A DNA stretch of 64,000 bases from Saussurea involucrata (GCA_033807775.1 CM066318.1:83083379-83147378); one strand, 5' to 3'; numbered from the stretch's first letter, positions 10,696-22,293 are shown. Notes: generated by a model from the sequence alone, not told the origin. Program-made: numbers and translations.

Positions 10696-12377
10696 CCAAC
10701 TATGGTGCTATAATTGTTCATCCTCATGCTTCAAGATGGACTAAGAGTCACCCCATTGAACAAGTCATTGGTGACGTCTCCGAACCTGTGAAGACAAGAT
10801 CTGCAATGGCTAATGAAGTCCTTTACGCGCAATTTCTAAGTCAAGTTGAGCCCACAACAATTCGACAAGCCTTAGAAGATCCGAATTGGATCATTGCCAT
10901 GCAAGATGAGCTGAATTCGTTTGAAGCATTGAACGTGTGGCGTTTAGTTCCTAGACCCAAAGGTAAAACGGTAATTGGTACCAAGTGGGTCCTGAAGAAT
11001 AAGAAAGATAAAGATGGGATTGTTGTGAGAAATAAAGCACGCCTTGTAGCCAAAGGATATAGGCAACAAGAGGGAATAGACTACGATGAGACGTATGCAC
11101 TGGTGGCTCGTTTAGAGGCAATTCGGATGTTTCTTGCATTTGCCGCTTTCAGAAACTTCACCGTCTATCAAATGGACGTGAAGACTGCTTTCCTGAACGG
11201 TATATTGAAAGAAGAAGTATATGTTTCTCAACCGGAGGGTTTTGTGGACAAAGATAAACCAGATCACGTCTACATTCATGACAAAGCTCTCTATGGTCTA
11301 AAACAAGCCCCTCACGCCTGGTATGAAATCTTATCTACCTACCTACTTGGTGCTGGCTTTCGAAAAGGTAAAATCGACACAACTCTCTTCACTTTGCATA
11401 AGAATGGTGAGATCCTTCTAGTACAAATTTACGTTGATGATATTATATTTGGTTCAACTGACCCTGGATTGTGTACTTGGTTCTCGGGTATAATGATGAC
11501 CAGATTCCAGATGAGTATGATGGGAGAGATTAATTTCTTTCTTGGATTACAAGTCAAGCAATTCTCAACAGGTATCTTCATCAACCAGTCGAAGTATGTG
11601 TTTGACATCTTGAAGAAATTTAAGATGGAAAACTGTACCTCAATTGGTACACCTATGGCTCCTGGATCTAAAATAGGTCCGGATCCACTTGGTGAAGATG
11701 TAGATGTTAAGAATTACCGAGGTATGATAGGCTCATTAATGTACCTGACGGCAAGTCGTCCAGATATAATGTTTGAAACATGTCTCTGTGCAAGATTTCA
11801 GGCACAACCAAAGGTATCACATCGGAGTGCTGTTAAAAGAATCTTTCGATATTTGAAGGGGAAACCGTACCTTGGTCTGTGGTATCCGAAGGGAACAGGA
11901 TTTGAACTCACTGCATATTCTGATGCGGATCATGGAGGTAGTATGCTAGACCGGAAGAGCACATCTGGCCATGTCCAGTTTTTGGGTGATAAACTAGTAA
12001 GTTGGTCCTCGAGGAAACATAACCGTGTTTCAACATCAACTGCGGAGGCAGAATATGTGGCCGCTGCCAGTTGTTGTTCACAAGTTCTGTGGATGAAGAC
12101 TCAACTGTCTGACTATGATTTCAAGTATGAGAAGATCCCCATTTACTGTGATAGCAAGAGTGCAATTGCAATATCAGCTAACCCGGTCCAACATACAAAA
12201 ACCAAACACATAGACATCAGGTATCATTTCATCAAAGATCATGTTGAAAAAGGTACAATTGAATTATACTTTGTTACAACTGAGTTTCAACTTGCCGATC
12301 TCTTTACGAAAGCTTTGGATGAAAAACGATTTAATTTCTTAGTATCCAAGCTCGGCATGTTGAACATGAAAGTTTAA
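10696..12377 (+). CDS. Copia RT/RNase H, 5'-truncated but open reading frame (unit 4)
   Basis: The only unbroken pol copy of the array. The frame is open from inside the abutting LTR (10674) to the stop at 12375-12377. There is no ATG at the junction; the first in-frame ATG is at 10806. It covers the end of the integrase-RT linker (HPIEQVIGDV), the full reverse transcriptase (RVT_2) with YVDD at about 11431-11442, and copia RNase H with SDADHGGS, STAEAEYVAA, CDSKSA and the QLADLFTKALD tail. Protease and integrase are missing, so it cannot act alone. Substitutions at usually conserved places (YALVARLEA for YAPVARLEA, QAPHAWYE for QAPRAWYE) suggest it is relaxed despite being open. It leads into the extra gene at 13997. 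Confidence 0.85.
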
Positions 12378-12895
12378 TATTCTATATTGATCATTTAATG
12401 GATGGAAATATGTGTAGTTCACTCTAGTTATCTCTATCTAGACTGATACATACAAATTTTCATCTCATTCTATTCTCAATATAAGATATTTTATTTTCAT
12501 GTCTTTGTTGTTTTTCATTGTTTATTCTCTTTGTTACTTTCTATTTCTTGTTATGATATCTATGCCTGCATGAGGTATGTTCATAGTCTCAGGGGGAGTA
12601 CAAACTAAGGAATATGCACAAGAATAGGGGGAGTGTGCATTTCTGACTGAGCTTGTAAGTGATGATTTCCTGTGCTCCTTGCTTGAAGATCACAAGGTAT
12701 GTTCCCTAATCTGTTTTTCAAACACAAACCCTTAGATGATGAAAATCATTTTTCTAAAGCTTACTTGCATCATTCAAGGGGGAGTGAAAATATTTTTAAT
12801 ACCTTGCGTGCTTAATCAATTGGAAGTTGGACATCTTCCAATGTGATAAATTATTTCAATTTTTTTTAAAATTGAAAAATGTCCAAGTTTTATTA
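12378..12895 (+). other. Pol 3' region with purine tracts (unit 4)
   Basis: Same block as 324-840, with GGGGGAG tracts near 12593, 12627 and 12778. No coding sequence seen. Confidence 0.5.
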
Positions 12896-13265
12896 AAATC
12901 ACAACCAACACTTGCGATTTCACATGTGAACAGTGAGAGATCGCAACCTTCTATTGCGATATCTCAATGGGCTTAAAATTTTCCAAATCGCAACCGTACA
13001 CTGCGAATTCAGAGTATGAACAGTGCCAAGTCGCAACCGTGGACTGCGACTTGACAATGTGAACAGTGCCAAATCGCAACCGTGGACTGCGACTTGGCAA
13101 TGTGAACAGTGCCAAATCGCAACCGTGGACTGCGACTTGACAACGTGAACAGTGACAAATCGCAACAGTGTATTGCGACTTTATCATGTGAACAGTAACT
13201 AGTCGCAACCTTCTGTTGCGACTTGACCTTTTATCAGTTCGTAGCTTGTTCACTGCGACTTGATG
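12896..13265. repeat. TCGCAAC minisatellite, unit 4 (three strict copies)
   Basis: Three strict 42-bp copies, as in unit 2. The leading word has decayed to TCACAACC at about 12899. Confidence 0.8.
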
Positions 13266-13340
13266 ACATGTGGCAGGTCAAACCTTGGACCAATCATATT
13301 GTGCCACGTGTCCCTCAGTTTGAAAAATCGTATATAATAG
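13266..13340 (+). promoter_or_regulatory. Internal promoter upstream of the extra gene
   Basis: The first G-box has decayed (ACATGTGGC for ACACGTGGC). CCAATCAT, GCCACGTGTC (about 13302) and TATATAAT (13331-13338) are intact. A leader of ~130 nt and a predicted intron separate it from the extra-gene ATG at 13997, so it most likely drives that gene rather than pol. Confidence 0.6.
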
Positions 13341-13475
13341 GGTTTTGACTTTTCAACCAAGTCTCAACTCGAAAGAAAAAACCCCCTTTCTCTCTAAAAC
13401 TGCTTTTGCGACTTCGACTTTCAAGTTTGTTTTCGTGAATTTTGTTCAAATCAATCATCTCAGATCGACTCCAAG

Positions 13476-13996
13476 GTAACGTATCTCGAATCTTATTAAT
13501 TTTCGTCCATTAAATCGTATGCTAAGTCGATTTTTAGGGTTTTAAGTTCAATTTTTTTAATCTGCCAAAATCGATGTGTGTGTTGTGTTTGTTAGGTTTT
13601 CAATGTTTAGGGTTTGTTCACGCTAGATTTGCGAGTCCAGTAATGGTTATTTTAACATGTTTTGAGCGAAAAAGCAGAAATCTGGGTTGAACACTTAGGG
13701 TTTAGTTCAGTGTTCGTCCAAGTCGCCACCAACTAGCATTCAAACATTCAAGCATGTCGCAGTGGTCATGCATTCAACCATGTCGCAATGGTCAGTTGCG
13801 ACATGGACCAAATCGCAACCTCCTGTTGCGACTTCACTTTGTCTATCCTTTACATTGCGACATCGCAATGAGCTGCGCCTTTCCCTTTTATGTTGATTGC
13901 GACTTGCCCATGACTTAGGAATTTGTTTTTTGAAAAAAAAAATTTTTTTAAGGCAAAACTGTTTTTGGCTGGTTTCTTAACTGTGTACTATTCCAG
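13476..13996 (+). other. Predicted 5'-UTR intron of the extra gene
   Basis: Donor AAG/GTAACG at 13476 and acceptor CTATTCCAG ending at 13996, directly before ATGGCTGAT. The sequence between is AT-rich and stop-filled, with further TCGCAAC words at about 13780-13900. The minus-strand sister element has the same arrangement (31435-32223). Splicing is predicted, not shown. Confidence 0.6.
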
Positions 13997-16900
13997 ATGG
14001 CTGATCATGATGGAAATGACTCGGATGACAACACTATCATCCGATCACATCGTTCATCACATCCGTCGGTCAATGCACATGATCTGGATGAAGAAATCTT
14101 TCCGAGTACTAATGCGGTGCAATTTATGCACAACAACCATCATCTAGACTTGGCGGTTCCTTTTGACTTCGGAGTCATACTCGAGATTCTTCGCGGTCAC
14201 CCCTTACTGACTGCTTTAACCAGAGTCGAGCTTGTGCTTGCTATATACCTTAAACAATTCTGGAGTACACTGAAATACCATCCAACCGCCAGAGTTCCAC
14301 ATTTCACTGCCAAACTAGACCACTTCGATGTCCGATTCACACTAAGGGGACTCAGTCGTTCACTAAATCTCCCGAGCGAGAATCTTCAGGATCCGGTTCC
14401 TGAATCTCAGCTCTATGATGACATCCGAAGTTTGGGTTATCAACCTCCGGCGAATGCCCCACTTACTGGCTCATCCACTTTCAGACGGAACTACCTACCG
14501 AGAATATACTACTCTATATGCTCAATCTTCAACCGGTGCATGACATCAAAGCATACTGGACTAGACAAGACTAACCTATCTACACTGCGCATGTTTCATG
14601 CATTCGTTTTCAACCACAACATTGACTACGGCGTCTTGATATGGAACGAGATCGTTGAGCTTGTCGCGGATCAGTTAAAACCGAAGATGAGACGAAACTT
14701 CGTACCATTTCATCGATTCTTCCAGATCTTGATTCATCAAGCTATGGTAGACAACGATCAGATTCCAAGACGAGAGAATCACCCAAGAGGCCCAACCTAG
14801 TACATGCACTATATCAAGATGCCCAAGCAGATCAACTTTGCTCACACCGTCGTTCTACGTGAAGATCTACTCGCTTATGCTGACCAACAGTCTGGGGTAG
14901 TTAGGCAATATAGGATAGATAACGCATTGATGGTCAATCCAGAACCGGAGGGACCTCCCCACGATGAAACCTATTAAGAGGTGAGGGTCCGAATGTCGAG
15001 GGGGTTCAGGAACATGGGGGTGTTCCTGAACAACGAGGGGTGAGGAGAACGAAAAGAAAGAGATTTGGGAGAAGATTACGGACTGTTGGTCATGCATCCT
15101 CTTCCAGACGAGCTCAACTACCACCTCGACCTCCTCCTCCTCCTGTACAGATCTTTAATGATGATGTCTCATGGGATGAAGCTTATGTCGCTGCATCATC
15201 TCCCGATGATGATGCAGTTAATCAAGACGATGAGATAGAACCCTTCTTTGCTTTAAATGACGATGATGATGACGATGACGACTCAGGTCATGACCCGTTG
15301 GTAAATTTGATCCCTAGACATATGGGAAAAAGACCACGTGTTGTGAGTTCGGATGCTGATTCCTCTCGGAACACCGAACTTCTCGACACCGCTACTGATG
15401 CTGTGGGTCCTTCATCTGTAAACGAAGAAGTAGAAGTAGAAGTAGAAAAGGTAGTTAGTGGTGAGAATGAGGGGAGAAAAGAAATGAGTGAAGTTGTGAT
15501 AGAGTCAGATAAAGTTTTAACTACTGACTCTCCCCACACCGATCCAAGTCGGGTAGCCACATCATCTACCAACGAGCGTACGTCGCCGTTGCGTATTGAA
15601 ACAGACATGGTGGACCCAGCCATGCATAGCACAGCCCCACTCAGCCACTTATCGACATCTCAATTTGCTGATGTGTCATTTTCCACAGGGGATATAGCTC
15701 AAAGTCTATCGACGACACACTCGGTATCTGCTGGTATTGAATCAGGTAGGCTCCCGCCCCGGCCACCGCCTTTTATTCCACGCACATTGAATCTAGTACC
15801 ATTTGGTAGAACATCCTTTCCTAGGACACAATTGCTGGAACAACACCAAGTTGCGGGCTTCCGTGCCCCAACCGGAACACCCAGAGTGCGGCCGCCATTC
15901 GTTGGTGCCCCACGAGGACAGGGTGGAAGTCCTGTCATGGTCAACACTTTGCCAGCCATGAACACATGCAGTACGGTTGCTACAACCGCTACTTCAACCG
16001 GGTACCTAAGTGGTCCGGAAGTTAGCTCAATTTTCCCTAATTTTCCTCATGAACAGGTTGTACAGATGCTCGGGCCACGTCCTCATTTTATTACTCTACC
16101 ATTACTGGCCTCTGCACTAGGTTCTATAGACAGGTCGTACAAGAAACACCGTGCACAAATGCAGAAATCAGTTGATAAGTTAGCATCTGAAGTAAGCAGA
16201 GCCATCAAGGGCAAACATTTAGCTGAACCATCATCCACTCCTCAGGATCCACCATCAGAAGCTCAACCAGACTTACAACATTCATCATCTATCCCACTAC
16301 ACCTTATACCTGAAGACCAGCTTAAATCTGAGCTGTTATCCCGCCTTTTAGCCATAAGCGACTCGAGTACATCTGAAGAAGTTGACTTAGTTTGCTTACT
16401 TCGTCAACATACACCACCTCCAACCCAACCTCAAACTTCAACATCCACCGATACACAACTTCTTCTAGCAAACCAACTTGAGAAGCTTACCAACTCTGTC
16501 ACAGATATGACTAATGCTGTGATGCATGGTTTTACCAACATCAGTAACAGGCTCAAAGTTGTAGAAGAAAGATGTGGTATTGAATCAGAAGTCTCTCAGA
16601 AAAGAAGACATGATGATCAAGATCCGCCTGATCAACATGAGGGGGAGAAGAGAGCAAGGGTTGGAGAGGCTAGTGCTGTTGCTGCTACTGGCAATGTTAA
16701 TGAATCAGAAGCTGGGGGAAATACAGGTGAAGGTGGAGCGGCGACTGATGTTGTACAGAATGTTGATTCAGAAATACCTGTTCTAGCTGATGTCATAGCT
16801 GGGGTTGAAAAGCCTGCGGCTGTAGACAATAGAACAGAGGAAGAAAGAATGGCAGATGAATTAATACGAGATTATATCTACATTGATTCTGAGGAAGAAC

Positions 16901-18078
16901 CAGAGCAGCTCAACTACAAGATTAAAGAAGAGATGATAGAAGCTCTGGATGAATTGGTTTTTGACTTTGAAACTGGGGATCAGGATTTGGATATAGAGTC
17001 TGAAGATGATATTCCGACAGTGGTAGAAGATGCTCCGACACAGGTTGATTCTGCAGGTCCAATCTCAGACACTCCACAGTTAGAAGTTGCAGCAGGTCCA
17101 AGCTCAGGTACTTTAGTTTCACAGACACCGTTTGTACCTGATGGAAAGATCAGAGATAAAGTACTTGAAGCAGAACTCAGTTTTTTCCAAGTTATTATTG
17201 ATGCTGAACCAAGGTATGTAGCCACTGGAGAGAGAGTTTCAATCCAAACTCCCTATCTAGAAACCTTGAGGAAAGAACTGTATGTACAAGAGGTTCAAAA
17301 GATTAACTTGGAGAAGGTTTATGGGATTGAAGACTGGCCATCGCTGAAGAAGATCAAATTTCTATACGTCATGAAGAACAAAGACAAAGGATCAGAAGCC
17401 GTCAAGTCAGATAACATGATTATGAAGGTGCTGAAAGTTGAATCTAAGAAGCTGTTTGATGTCTTCTATCCTGAGTTCACAGTCTTGAGATCAGACGGGT
17501 CTGAATGCGTATTTTCTGAAGCTGATTTCAAGAGTCTGAGACTGAATGATCTTCTGAGCCTTTACAACAGTCTTGCTGTCCATCCTGAGAAGAAGCGTCC
17601 AGAGTATAGAATTCAATACAGTGCTGCCTTTCGAAGTGTGAAGAAGTTCATGAAGAATATTCTGAAGTATTCTTACCTCACTGACTTCTAGATGGGTTTG
17701 GAATCTTTTCAAACTAATGTGAACTTAAAAAGACCAAACAGACGCTTATCTGATATTCTAGGTATCCCCGCCTACACTGTACTGAACAAGCCTGAGCTCG
17801 GGGTTGTTTACGTTGATACTGACTCAAAGAAAAGATTTATGAGAGTTATTGAGATCAACAAGTACTGTGAGGGTACTTTGAAGACTATTCAGTTTCACTT
17901 GGAAAGTAAGCTTCGTCTGGATACGCGTGGAGAGGTAAAGCTCACTGCAAAAGAGAAGAACCTGATCAACGAAGTGTTGAAAGCCATCTCATATCGAAAA
18001 GACTACCGCCTTGAACTGCGAAGATTTGAGATCATCTTTGGTATTCGAAAGAAGAATGTGACCCCGGTGGATGTCTAA
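13997..18078 (+). pseudogene. Extra (post-pol) retroelement gene, ~1,360 codons, broken
   Basis: A large gene between pol and the 3' LTR, where SIRE/Maximus-lineage copia elements carry an extra or 'env-like' gene. The first ~267 codons (13997-14800) form a compact domain with QFWSTLKYHP, a LNLP segment, CMTSKHT and PFHRFFQILI. These motifs recur in the unrelated-family gene at 47610-48836. The middle is low-complexity and acidic, with a likely coiled coil near 16440-16570 and an acidic/Ser-rich stretch to ~17100. The end (17130-18078) is a second conserved domain (KVYGIEDWPSLKKIKF; GIRKKNVTPVDV). No signal peptide or membrane helix is seen, so 'envelope' is a poor name. Breaks relative to the minus-strand copy: TAG at 14798-14800, a one-base deletion near 14965 and TAG at 17689-17691. 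Function unknown. Confidence 0.75.
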
Positions 18079-18102
18079 ATCTTTTGCTCTACATTTTATA
18101 CA

Positions 18103-18357
18103 AAAGGGGGAGAATGTTAGTGCTTAAAATGTTATTGTACCATGTAGAGGGACTATATTTGTAATTATGCTATTCTATACCCTAGGTATATATAGGTTGC
18201 TTCTTTCCCTTTAGGGAATTAGGTCATCTACTACACACACTAGCCACACACACAAGTAATTGTTCTTCATTGTATTGTGAGCTATTTGGAGATTATTGAA
18301 TATAGAGATGGCTTCCTTTGTTGTTTCTATTGATTGATTACTTGTTCTGGGATCACA
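18103..18357 (+). mobile_element. Polypurine tract and 3' LTR (243 bp) of the plus-strand copia element
   Basis: AAAAGGGGGAGAA (18102-18114) precedes an LTR that starts TGTTAGTGC at 18115 and ends CTGGGATCACA at 18357. The LTR at 27181-27429 on the minus strand has the same start, the same GTACCATGTAGAGGGAC block and the same end, which confirms the boundaries. The next five bases, CAAAG, would be the target duplication; its partner was not found. Confidence 0.8.
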
Positions 18358-19577
18358 CAAAGTACTGCAGGTGTGAAGCTAAACAGAGAAAGAAGAATGA
18401 TCTTTTGCTTATAAAAGTGGAAACTAGTTTAATAAATATATTTTCTAATTAATATAGTTCAAAATAAGATTTGGATAGAGAAGCAACTTTTCCATCACCT
18501 GAAAGGGAAAAACATGTGATTTTGATTATTAAAAGTTATTTTTGCTATTTATTTAAAATATATCGGATATTCGGTCGGGTTCGGGTGGGTATATAGAGAC
18601 CCACCCCAACTCGAAATATCCGAGATATTTAATCGGGTTCGGGTGATCGGGGATTGTTTTCTCGGCTAAGTCGGATATGGGGTCGAACGAGTTATTCGGG
18701 TTTTGCTCACACGGTCATCCCTACCCGAACCAAAACAAAAAAAATACATGTTTCTCAAACATTAAAAAAAACAAAATTTTCTCTAACACAAGTTCATTCG
18801 ACCAAATACATATAACCCAACAAACATAACAAACAAAATGTCTTAAATTGGAATCTAAAATAAAACAAAAGTTTATACATACTCCAAAAGATCACAATTC
18901 ATGATAGACAAATAAAGTGGATTATCGACTTGAAAATCGAAACTCCCCAAACGAACAAACTCGTCAACCCAAGCTCGAATTTCCATGCTTCCAATAGAAA
19001 TTGTGTATATATATAATATAGGCCGGTCCAATGAGGATGGTCACCTTCCCTGTCCCCGTTAAAATCCCCGATCCCCGCCCGTACCCGACCAGAAACGTTC
19101 GATTTTCACCGTCGATTTTAGTTTTTTTTTGCCATCCCTATATGAGACTAAGGGTGGCCACATGATGTTAGAGCTTGTACTTGAACTCGATTTTGGTTTT
19201 TTTTGCCATCCCTATATGACTACTATGGTGGCTGGAAATGAAAGATAGAACAAGTACCCCATGGCTTCTGTTGTCAAAATATGTATGAAGTTGATGATCA
19301 TTCGTTAATTAAACATGTCTCCAACCCCAAACGGCCGGTCAAATGAAAAAATAAATAAAAAATAACGTGTCCACATCCCAAAAGCATTCGACTAAGACTC
19401 CTTTATATTATTTATTATATGATTACCATTATTTATACTAGGACGAACAGTAAATTACAAATTTTTGGCCGGCTTATTCAACGTTTTTGTATTATTGGGT
19501 CAAAGTAGTCAATTTAACGATTTGGTTACGCAAGTATTAAAAATGAACACAAATCACATGTATGTGTTAAAATAAGG
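18358..19577. other. Intergenic remnant, no gene
   Basis: Nothing coding is recognised. At 18560-18720 and 19025-19140 there are GGGTTCGGGT/CCCGTACCCG-rich stretches in roughly inverted order. TGCCATCCCTATATGA occurs twice (about 19130 and 19205). These are typical of decayed non-autonomous hAT-type elements, but no clean ends or target duplications were found. Confidence 0.35.
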
Positions 19578-19730
19578 GCTACTTTGATACAACAGTTCGT
19601 GCTCCAAAAACCATCGAACGAACCCATTGATATAAGTGAAAGCTCGAGACTGATTAACAACAAAGCAACACCACTTGTGGTTCTTCTATCCCCTCGTTTA
19701 TCCTCTAATATGTATCATGTTCGTTCATGA
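19578..19730 (+). pseudogene. CYP82-type P450 C-terminal tail (fragment)
   Basis: About 50 codons with stop TGA (19728-19730). They closely match the last part of the P450 at 22684-23316 (FVLQKPSNEPIDISESS, TPLVVLLSPRLSSNMYHV). Homology starts abruptly at GCTACTTTG; everything upstream of it, including the heme-binding cysteine, is gone. The 3' flank (to about 19950) is also homologous to 23317-23530. It is therefore the end of a duplicated gene, not a processed piece. Confidence 0.85.
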
Positions 19731-19955
19731 TATACCAATCTGTAATTAATAACCTACAAAACCAACTCCACCCATCATTCCTCACAAGCCACTCAGCAAA
19801 GTGATCAAATTTGGACTGCAAATTAAGGTGAAACAAGATTGATCTTCATTATGGTTTGAGAATTCAACAAGTAGTCCAGTTAATAAAAGTTTGATTATAA
19901 TTGTGTAAGAAAGTCATGTGCTGGAATTTGGTTTATGTTGTGTATGAAAATATCT
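19731..19955 (+). repeat. Duplicated 3' flank of the P450 gene (copy 1)
   Basis: Shares CACCCATCATTCC, GCCACTCAGCAAAGTGATC, TTGAGAATTCAACAAGTAGTCC and AAGAAAGTCATGTG with 23320-23535. This marks the extent of a segmental duplication that includes the gene end and about 220 bp of flank. Confidence 0.75.
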
Positions 19956-20352
19956 TGGACGTCAAACGTTTAATTAAGGAGGTGTTCGGTGCTCAGGAAT
20001 AAATGGAATAACAATTATTATAAAAAAAAATAGAAAAAATGGATATTATTTCTATGGCGATCTTCTTATTCCACAATATTGTGATCTTCAATCAATTTCT
20101 CTTATATTAGAATATGTTAATAAACAAAATATTAAATATGAAGCTTTTACGAAAAATCTGTATAAAAACAGATCTTAATAGTCACGGTCTCTAACTAAAT
20201 ACCTTATAGAAACCCTGTTGTTAAAAAGCTCTTGCTCTATTGACAAACCTGCAACAACAACCACATTGAGGATGCTTTATATTTTATATCTCTTACCACT
20301 ACATACACCTCTCTCATGCATAGATACATGGTTCTCTTCGAAAAGAGAAGTC
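19956..20352 (+). promoter_or_regulatory. Upstream region of the CYP82-type gene
   Basis: AT-rich region without a gene. The last ~150 bases share words with the region before the second copy (AGTCATGGAG; TACCACT, ACCTCTCTC). TATATTTTATATC at about 20277 is a possible TATA region. Translation from the upstream ATG-like start at 20218 is not favoured, because the hydrophobic P450 anchor begins at the ATG at 20353. Confidence 0.4.
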
Positions 20353-21406
20353 ATGGAGTTCCATTCCTCATTTCCAACAACTGTAGCAACAACATTTTCG
20401 GTCGTTGCATTAGCTTTCGTATTCTATATCGTCATTCGTAGTAAGAGGGCAACAAGAGGGAATAAAAGAGAACCACCTCAAGCAAACGGCGCATGGCCAA
20501 TAATCGGACACTTGCACCTTTTAGGTGGATCTAACCTACTTCACATGGTTTTAGGTGACATGGCAGATAAGCATGGCCCTATCTTCACCATTAAGCTTGG
20601 TATCCACCAAGCTTTGGTAGTGAGTAACTCGGAGATAGCCAAGGATTGTTTTACTACAAACGACAAGGTTCTTGCAAGTCGACCCAAAGCAGAGGCAACA
20701 AAAATCTTGACCAATAATTATGCCTTTCTTGCTTTTACCCCGTATGGGGATTATTGGCGACACGTGCGAAAGATAATCATGCTTGAGGTTCTTTCTCAAC
20801 GACGAGTTGAGATGCTTGGAGGTATTCGAGTCTCAGAAGTTAGAGCATCCCTCAAAGATATATTTGATGTTTGGGAAGAGAACAAAGACAGTCATGAACA
20901 TTCAGATAAGGTCATTAAGGTGGAGATGAACCAATGGTTTGACAACTTGATGTTAAACATCATGGTTAGGATTATTTCAGGAAAGAGGTTTTTGCCTAAC
21001 GATGTAGAAGTGGTTCGATTTCAAGCGGTGCTAAGGAAATTCGTGCACTTATTAGGGGTATTTGTCGTGTCGGACTATATCCCATATCTCAAGTATTTGG
21101 ATGTGGATGGATACATGAACGCTATGAAGAAAATAAAGAAAGATTTGGACAACATCTTTGAGGGATGGTTTAAGGAGCACAGAATAGAAAAAGAATCTAC
21201 ACAGCAAGGTGAAGGCAGCCAATCCTTCATAACTGTGCTCATTTCCATTCTTCAAGGTGCTGCTGAAGAGGATTTCCCTGGTTATGACCATGATACAATT
21301 ATCAAAGCCACATGTCAAGTAAATCAACTTTCTTATCACATTATTTGGTGCTCATGCAATATCTTAGAAGTTTTACACACACACACACTCATATATATAT
21401 ATATAT

Positions 21407-21633
21407 AGGAAGGATCATGCGAGAAGTTAAACGTTATGCGAGAATGCGAGAAGTGTTTAATCATATATATGATTACACGGCGTGTAAGTGTGTTTAATCA
21501 TATATGATTAAACGTCTATGTATTGCGAATGTAACCTATGCTTAATCATATATGATTAAGCTTGTGTATCATATATGATTACACACTTCTCGCATTCTCG
21601 CATAAGGTTTAGCTTCTCGTTTGAACCTGTCCC
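21407..21633. mobile_element. Foldback MITE 1 in the P450 intron
   Basis: Long terminal inverted repeats of about 50 bp: the left arm has TTATGCGAGAATGCGAGAAG and the right arm its complement. The loop is made of ATCATATATGATTA palindromes. It is flanked by (TA)n tracts on both sides. No coding capacity. Confidence 0.7.
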
Positions 21634-21658
21634 TATATATATATATATATATATATAT

Positions 21659-21879
21659 GGTGTGTTCAAACGAGAACACTAACTATTTAAAAAAACACGA
21701 GAATGACCATTAGTGTACAAAATCATACATGATTCACATACAAAATCATGAATGATTCACGAGATTTTGTCCCGCGACTTAAGTCGCGACCAAAGTTGTC
21801 CGCGTCCATTTTTTTTGCCATCAGTATTTATTTGTTGTTCTCATGTTTTCTTAAATAGTTAGCGTTCTCGTTTGAAGTT

Positions 21880-21881
<2 letters not shown>
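21659..21881. mobile_element. Foldback MITE 2 in the P450 intron
   Basis: The ends TTCAAACGAGAACACTAACT and the complement of AGTTAGCGTTCTCGTTTGAA pair. The interior has TACAAAATCAT repeats. It sits between (TA)n tracts. Its termini are related to MITE 3. Confidence 0.65.
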
Positions 21882-21917
<36 letters not shown>

Positions 21918-22224
21918 GGTGGATTCAAACGAGAACGTTAACTATTTACGAGAACACGAGAACGGCCGCCCATGTACAAAATCACATGTGATTCACGTAC
22001 AAAATCACATGTTATTTTACACTACCTGAAAATTTGGACGTGAATCACATGTGATTTTGTACAAAACCCAGGTAGTGTAAAATCACACGTGATTTTGTAC
22101 AAATCACGTACAAAATCCAGGTAGTGTAAAATCACATGTGATTTTGTACGTGAATCACATGTGATTTTGTACATGGGCGGCCGTTCTCGTGTTCTCGCAA
22201 ATAGTTACGTTCTGGTTTGAACCT
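21918..22224. mobile_element. Foldback MITE 3 in the P450 intron
   Basis: Terminal inverted repeats of about 60 bp (TTCAAACGAGAACGTTAACT; ACACGAGAACGGCCGCCCAT and complements). The interior is repeated ATCACATGTGATT palindromes. The left flank is (TA)n; the right flank is (TC)n then (TA)n to about 22290. The rest of the intron (22290-22683) is plain AT-rich sequence. Confidence 0.7.
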
Positions 22225-22253
22225 TTTTCTCACTCTCTCTCTCTCTCTCTCTC

Positions 22254-22293
<40 letters not shown>

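Larger units (their letters stand above)
1..13530. repeat. Tandem array of ~4.0-kb chimeric copia-derived units
   Basis: The same order of blocks recurs four times: RT/RNase H 3' half (plus), pol 3' region with GGGGGAG tracts, TCGCAAC minisatellite, G-box/TATA promoter, leader, then a minus-strand primer site and LTR. Whole units are 2643-6692 (4050 bp) and 6693-10695 (4003 bp). A 5'-truncated unit fills 1-2642, and the last starts at 10696 and diverges at about 13530 into an ordinary element interior. Copies differ by only a few percent, so the amplification is fairly recent. The longer unit is explained mostly by one extra 42-bp minisatellite copy. An element cannot normally have its LTR and pol in opposite orientations, so the founding unit needed an inversion or template switch before it was amplified. 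A misassembly of long repeats is the main alternative. Confidence 0.85.

Noticed and set aside
13997..14800. Retroviral envelope gene
   Set aside because: Position fits, but there is no signal peptide, furin-like site or transmembrane segment; called an extra gene of unknown function instead.
20218..20352. Upstream in-frame extension of the P450 with an earlier start
   Set aside because: The membrane anchor typical of microsomal P450s begins at 20353, and the sister copy aligns from that ATG.
21319..21497. Open frames continuing past exon 1
   Set aside because: They translate intron and the first MITE; exon 2 aligns with P450s only if splicing occurs at 21319.
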